DNA of 45,507 nt, from positions 1 to 45,507 of the forward strand of contig MFLU01000019.1 in the NCBI GenBank assembly GCA_001783335.1. The letters are read 5' to 3'. This document shows positions 42,901-45,507 of this stretch, piece after piece; position 1 is the stretch's first letter, and each line of letters starts with the position of its first letter. The DNA comes from Candidatus Kaiserbacteria bacterium RIFCSPLOWO2_01_FULL_50_24. GTDB taxonomy: Bacteria > Patescibacteriota > Minisyncoccia > Phycocordibacterales > UBA2100. A model generated the notes under the pieces. The model saw only the letters and a program-made list of their open reading frames with translations, had not been told where the DNA came from and did not search any database. Position numbers and translations under genes: made by a program.

Positions 42901-44457
42901 GCGAAAGCTTGGTTGTGCGGCCGCTCCGTCTGTTGTAACGGTTTCTCCGCCTGGCCGGAGCTGTGGAATCGGAACTCCTCCCGCGTATGTTTTGGGAGGT
43001 GCGCCGTCACTCAAGTCAACAACGGTGTCACTGCTCGCAACTGGCGCAGCAGGGACAGTAGGGGTAGCAGGGGCAGTGCGCAGGTTTGCAAGTACCTTTG
43101 GATTATCGCGTGCTGGGTTGTAGTTCTCAATGCCAGCGGCTTGTACGATCTTCGCTCGATCTGCCCCGCTGGAGGCACAGTCGGTATATCCGAGTCTTTT
43201 GCAGAAATCGAGTATGGAATTGCCTGTGTAAGAAGATCGAGCCACTTCTCGTATGCGCGCGTCTTCCGGGTCAACCGCCGTCTCAGTTTTTTGGAAGGTA
43301 TCTTTAGGCGGCGTGTACGTGAACGGCGTCAACGAAATTGGCTCGCCAGAACCTTGGCCATAGAGTTTCCCCCAGTCATATTCGGCAATCGCCGTAGCAG
43401 TTTTTTGAACGGTGTCTTTAATCGCAGTCGCAGTCTTTTGAGCAACATTTTTTGCCCCGTCATATATACCGGCAAGGCCGCTTCTCGATTCTTGTATCGT
43501 TTCCGCGCGGGTGTCGATGGGGGGCGCGGGGAAAGTGGACTCTGCCCGCGCGAAATCTATCCTGGACGGAAGATTGTCAGCACTACTTGGTACAAATCTG
43601 CCTGACGGTGGCTCGCCTGCCAACAATCGTTGTTGGTTGTCGTGGAGGAAATCGAGTCGCTCCTGTTTAATTTGTTGCTGTTGTGCGAGCCGCTCAAGTT
43701 CTGCTTCTTGAGAATCACAAACGGGTCCACTCCCACAGACCGAAACAAACTTCTCTATTTTTTCTATTTCTACCTTGCTTTCCTCTACTTGTTGTTCAGT
43801 TTCGTCTATCTCTGTGAATGCGTGTGTCACCGCACTTTGCGTGGCCGGGTCTATTACTCCCGCGTTTGTCAATATCGGAAGCCGATCCTCGGACACAGCT
43901 GCATCGAGCGTCTTTTTCAACCCGGCAAGTCGGGCCGCTGCGATACCGAGCGAACAGTCTATTTTTTGGGGATCTTGTTTTGGCACGATGCCGTCCTGTC
44001 TCGGCACCGTGTAGTATATGGTTCCGGGCGGCGCCTGACCAAGCCAACAGCTCACTTTAGGATCCGGATTCTTCGGATCGCTGCACGAACCCTGAAGGCG
44101 CGGAATGTCACTCGGACATTTTCCACGTTCATTTGGAGTAACGATGATGTACCCCTTCAGTTCCGTTATCGTGTAATTGAATCCCGGCTGACAAGACTGT
44201 ACGAGCCGTCCTATCTTGCTTTTGTCCGTTTGTTCTTGGCGGCACGCATAGTACACGTTGTATACAAGTCCGGTAATGTCCGAAGACTGATTATGCAAAG
44301 GAGGGATATCGTCTTGAAATTGCGGTGGGGTTTCATCTATTATCGCAGCGTTTACCACGGTCGCGAGAAGGATAATACTCGCAAGTATAGAAAAACCTGC
44401 TTGCGCGTAGCGCAGAGGCAAGCCGCAAGAGCATACCTCATTTTGAGGATCGTTCAT
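39946..44457 (-). CDS. giant membrane-anchored surface protein with internal repeats
   Basis: No family recognised. The 1503 residues begin MNDPQNEVCSCGLPLRYA, followed by one membrane helix (about 19-38, AGFSILASIILLATVVNAAI); the rest is probably external. It has many cysteines in the first 260 residues, a Gln/Glu-rich coiled coil (about 215-285), and repeated QKTATAI units near 332-354 with QKTETAV near 386. Three related blocks of about 60 residues begin near 841, 944 and 1031 (ENSRTTQQIGDLLRDVGRTD, LENIDTKLQTLQTIPGVGPTD, PTVAGIEHAMLVSGQSDAQ), each with a DAQIxxYVxxL-like helix and a YL-Y motif. The C-terminal 200 residues are Pro/Ser-rich. It could mediate attachment to a host cell. Confidence 0.75.
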   Translation of the reverse strand: MNDPQNEVCSCGLPLRYAQAGFSILASIILLATVVNAAIIDETPPQFQDDIPPLHNQSSDITGLVYNVYYACRQEQTDKSKIGRLVQSCQPGFNYTITELKGYIIVTPNERGKCPSDIPRLQGSCSDPKNPDPKVSCWLGQAPPGTIYYTVPRQDGIVPKQDPQKIDCSLGIAAARLAGLKKTLDAAVSEDRLPILTNAGVIDPATQSAVTHAFTEIDETEQQVEESKVEIEKIEKFVSVCGSGPVCDSQEAELERLAQQQQIKQERLDFLHDNQQRLLAGEPPSGRFVPSSADNLPSRIDFARAESTFPAPPIDTRAETIQESRSGLAGIYDGAKNVAQKTATAIKDTVQKTATAIAEYDWGKLYGQGSGEPISLTPFTYTPPKDTFQKTETAVDPEDARIREVARSSYTGNSILDFCKRLGYTDCASSGADRAKIVQAAGIENYNPARDNPKVLANLRTAPATPTVPAAPVASSDTVVDLSDGAPPKTYAGGVPIPQLRPGGETVTTDGAAAQPSFRAAQDEGIDHVGIAPNPNTLSENELENLPPEVRLQAEEQCKRGLCEYVRQISKSNLDNQGKATALIKLSITAESKKCSPTSWNDCADAVGLNPLGGYKNNYAAREQMARAVGAFDMCPGQFGSYEFGACSQKLIKNITTTGYATDQLRVRTLDVTDTDIPILSKLDSSPVMQENELKIPSFAEGATLNDFDTYFKGLTRGETEQTVYNVTGNVCSYVSASDDHSCSYFKNLQADQNGILTREQLPISLRQAVDGDAPLVYGRGEKVDFLTQDATTKPSSQTTQGKIESTDLAPPYDQARVNTATTNRLQGLADFTQRTTYLENSRTTQQIGDLLRDVGRTDTEVSTYVKQLVSTGAWGTETQADMDAYLQDNYDDMYKFAQQDRIRKAEIASLNDLATYAAAQAEQRARANKAASERLYAQAGSYSLENIDTKLQTLQTIPGVGPTDASDYKSQLTSYIQDMKTEGRTQADIYEYLSGVDKQLSEDITARQIIRGNAAYAQRVQEQGMDTYIRQSPTVAGIEHAMLVSGQSDAQISTYVDTLASDGRKNSKTAAEADSYLKYNYQTTLKFMDQQIASGQSTLGAPLPASNGVISLHPEEVDVHVKGTFERARENSQAQIAYAQDLLARSANPPQEMIARTLLSESQDRLRAIDQNYALYQAGNPNPDLQQVIERMKQGQTESGALSEAFSSFSNKANTDADTIGAAIQTDNISNPLEFGKVLWDGSSWALAKTAGVIAESSQNLLGKIGFLGFAPSAEQELIDAIDPYGNEWRTLTDVGVMTPIGVGMWKLGSGLAFPGTNIVVSRPSAVIGASPRSTTGISTRIEPPSLLTPQPSIVPPIRPHSVSPIGVPFRAESITVRPPLSTSLPTDGSRTLFLSADGTSRVYFDPRLTGTQWRSVDTGRIAKAPVLGAEPIGSAPPLPINFSRVSANTPQFPTDPALSRTEAVTQWLNDIRISAPQVSSPPVNPDILRLERSVDYFRSLR

Positions 44458-44559
44458 GCTTCAATTTTACACTTGAAAAGACGCTCACACAATACGCTTT
44501 GGTGTGCGTGAGGTGAAAAACATCACTTAACTTTGTCGGTTCTCTGTTTTTCGAAACTT

Positions 44560-45507
44560 CTATCGCACAATAACGGTAGTTGTGGCGGATACAGTTGATG
44601 TTGCGCGGGTCGCGTTGCATAAGACAGAAAATCCCATTGTCGTCGAGAGGTTTGATGTTACGACGGTACCGCTAGACTCTCCACTTTCCACGAGTTTGGC
44701 ACCGTGTATATCGGTAATCGTGCATGAGGTAGTGAACACACTCGCCCATGAGAGCCTAGAAGTTAGACCAGGGTCGATTGTATTCGGGTTTGCGACGATT
44801 ATTACATGCGGGGTGAGAGATGTTGGCGCACTCATATCTTCGGGTTTCTTATCCGGCGACTCTTGCATTCTCTGTGATCTTTGGTTCGAAAAGAATCTGT
44901 TGAGCAATTCGCCGATACTTTGTCCTAGCGCGGTAAACGGGTTCTGGGACTGAGGTTGTTGAGGTTGCGGTACTTCTTGTTGCTGGTTCCGCGATGCGTC
45001 CATCGCTCTTTGCCACGCAGAGTTACGTTCTTGCACAATGCGCTCAAGCTCTTCTTGTGTGTATGTCGGGGGCGGCGCGGGAGGTTGTTGCCCGGGTGGT
45101 TGCTGTTGAGCTGGGGGTTGTTGCCCGGGTGGTTGCTGTTGAGCTGGGGGTTGTTGCCCTTGGATTTGCGGCGGCGGCCCCGATGGTGGTGCGGGAGGTT
45201 GAGAAGGAGGAGGCGGTGGATCTTCTGATGAGCCGGGCCAATCATTCAACCCCATTATACCCCCCACGAGTAATGTCGGGCAAAGTATCCAATGACGCAG
45301 GCAGAATTTGACGCCAGTCCAGATTCTATTACCGCCCGAAGGAGGATCGCCACCTCCTTCGCCTGAAGGCGGACTTCCACCTCCTTCAAGTGGGAGTTCT
45401 AGTTGAGTATTCGGCGCCGCAGGAAACGATCCAACCACTTCAGGGCGTGTTGTCACGAGCGATTCAAACGGCGCCGCGGGGAATGACCCAATCGGCGACA
45501 GCGGTCT
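44560..45507 (-). CDS. Pro/Gln-rich membrane protein with Ig-like C-terminus (5' end beyond window)
   Basis: The frame is open to the window edge, so the start lies outside. The first possible start inside is GTG 45456, but GSFPAAP occurs both before and after it, which suggests continuous coding sequence. Visible are 315 residues: a low-complexity N-part, one hydrophobic stretch (HWILCPTLLVGGIMGL), a Pro/Gln region built from an 11-residue unit (GQQPPAQQQPP), a short charged helix (TQEELERIVQERNSAWQRAMDA), and a Ser/Thr-rich Ig-like domain ending the protein (HVIIVANPNTIDPGLTSRLSW, with a Cys pair). It lies 102 nt upstream of the giant gene on the same strand, probably in one operon. Confidence 0.75.
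   Translation of the reverse strand, partial: RPLSPIGSFPAAPFESLVTTRPEVVGSFPAAPNTQLELPLEGGGSPPSGEGGGDPPSGGNRIWTGVKFCLRHWILCPTLLVGGIMGLNDWPGSSEDPPPPPSQPPAPPSGPPPQIQGQQPPAQQQPPGQQPPAQQQPPGQQPPAPPPTYTQEELERIVQERNSAWQRAMDASRNQQQEVPQPQQPQSQNPFTALGQSIGELLNRFFSNQRSQRMQESPDKKPEDMSAPTSLTPHVIIVANPNTIDPGLTSRLSWASVFTTSCTITDIHGAKLVESGESSGTVVTSNLSTTMGFSVLCNATRATSTVSATTTVIVR
45083..45159 (-). repeat. 33-nt tandem repeat in the Pro/Gln-rich gene
   Basis: Two exact 33-nt units (45083-45115 and 45116-45148) and a partial third, encoding GQQPPAQQQPP. The identity at DNA level points to recent expansion. Confidence 0.8.

Noticed and set aside
43630..44511. A 293-codon plus-strand frame opposite the giant surface gene
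   Set aside because: It is an antisense shadow, with a composition unlike a protein and no ribosome binding site.

Overview
The window looks like a chromosome segment from a member of the Candidate Phyla Radiation (Patescibacteria), most like Parcubacteria. The reasons are a ribosomal operon with no gene for uL30 between rpsE and rplO, compact divergent housekeeping genes, two diverged adenylate-kinase-like genes, a VirD4/TraG-like ATPase, Parcubacteria-style secreted proteins (cupredoxin, peptidoglycan-binding, PKD, Ig-like) and intergenic DNA full of inverted repeats. The lineage is inferred; no 16S gene is present.

Layout. 1-7318: rpmC-rpsQ-rplN-rplX-rplE, then a small opposite-strand gene with its own divergent promoter, then rpsN-rpsH-rplF-rplR-rpsE-rplO-secY. 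7385-10880: guanylate kinase, adenylate-kinase-like protein, map and a frameshifted purD. 10902-16251: TraG-like ATPase, second Adk-like kinase, a promoter-RNA-terminator unit that folds like 6S RNA, a membrane protein and a LOG-type protein. 16523-18012 (minus): infC-rpmI-rplT. 18057-21560: secreted M15 peptidase, frameshifted pstS, voltage-gated K+ channel. 21798-23357 (minus): tmRNA (ssrA), a small acidic protein and smpB, a trans-translation cluster. 23449-29518: patatin-like hydrolase, ftsH, dihydroorotate dehydrogenase (minus), tRNA-Ile with anticodon UAU, and a cupredoxin/PG-binding/PKD surface protein. 29743-34217: recG (minus), a 44-residue acidic protein, a class IV aminotransferase and a REP-associated (Y1) transposase. 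34569-39717: accessory genes of unknown role (a 212-residue protein, an Ada-type zinc protein, a 1002-residue putative metallophosphoesterase, a 53-residue protein and a tandem MazG-like zinc protein). 39946-45507 (minus): a 1503-residue membrane-anchored protein and a Pro/Gln-rich protein cut by the window end.

Three layers of signal go beyond the gene list. First, a composite leader precedes translation genes (rpmC, rplF, rpsE, map, rplT, rpmI). It combines a cloverleaf-like inverted repeat with two spaced copies of a 13-mer, TAAGA-N3-TCTAA or a close variant, and the last copy abuts the start codon where a ribosome binding site would be. Second, short palindromes have entered coding genes in frame; one 21-nt family lies in purD, at the end of the aminotransferase gene, inside a RAYT transposase and twice beside it. 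Third, many housekeeping genes have a good -10 box about 7 nt before the start codon, so their mRNAs are probably leaderless, while several accessory genes carry strong Shine-Dalgarno sequences.

The two single-base frameshifts (purD, pstS) can each be repaired by adding one base to a short homopolymer, so assembly error is a live explanation for both.
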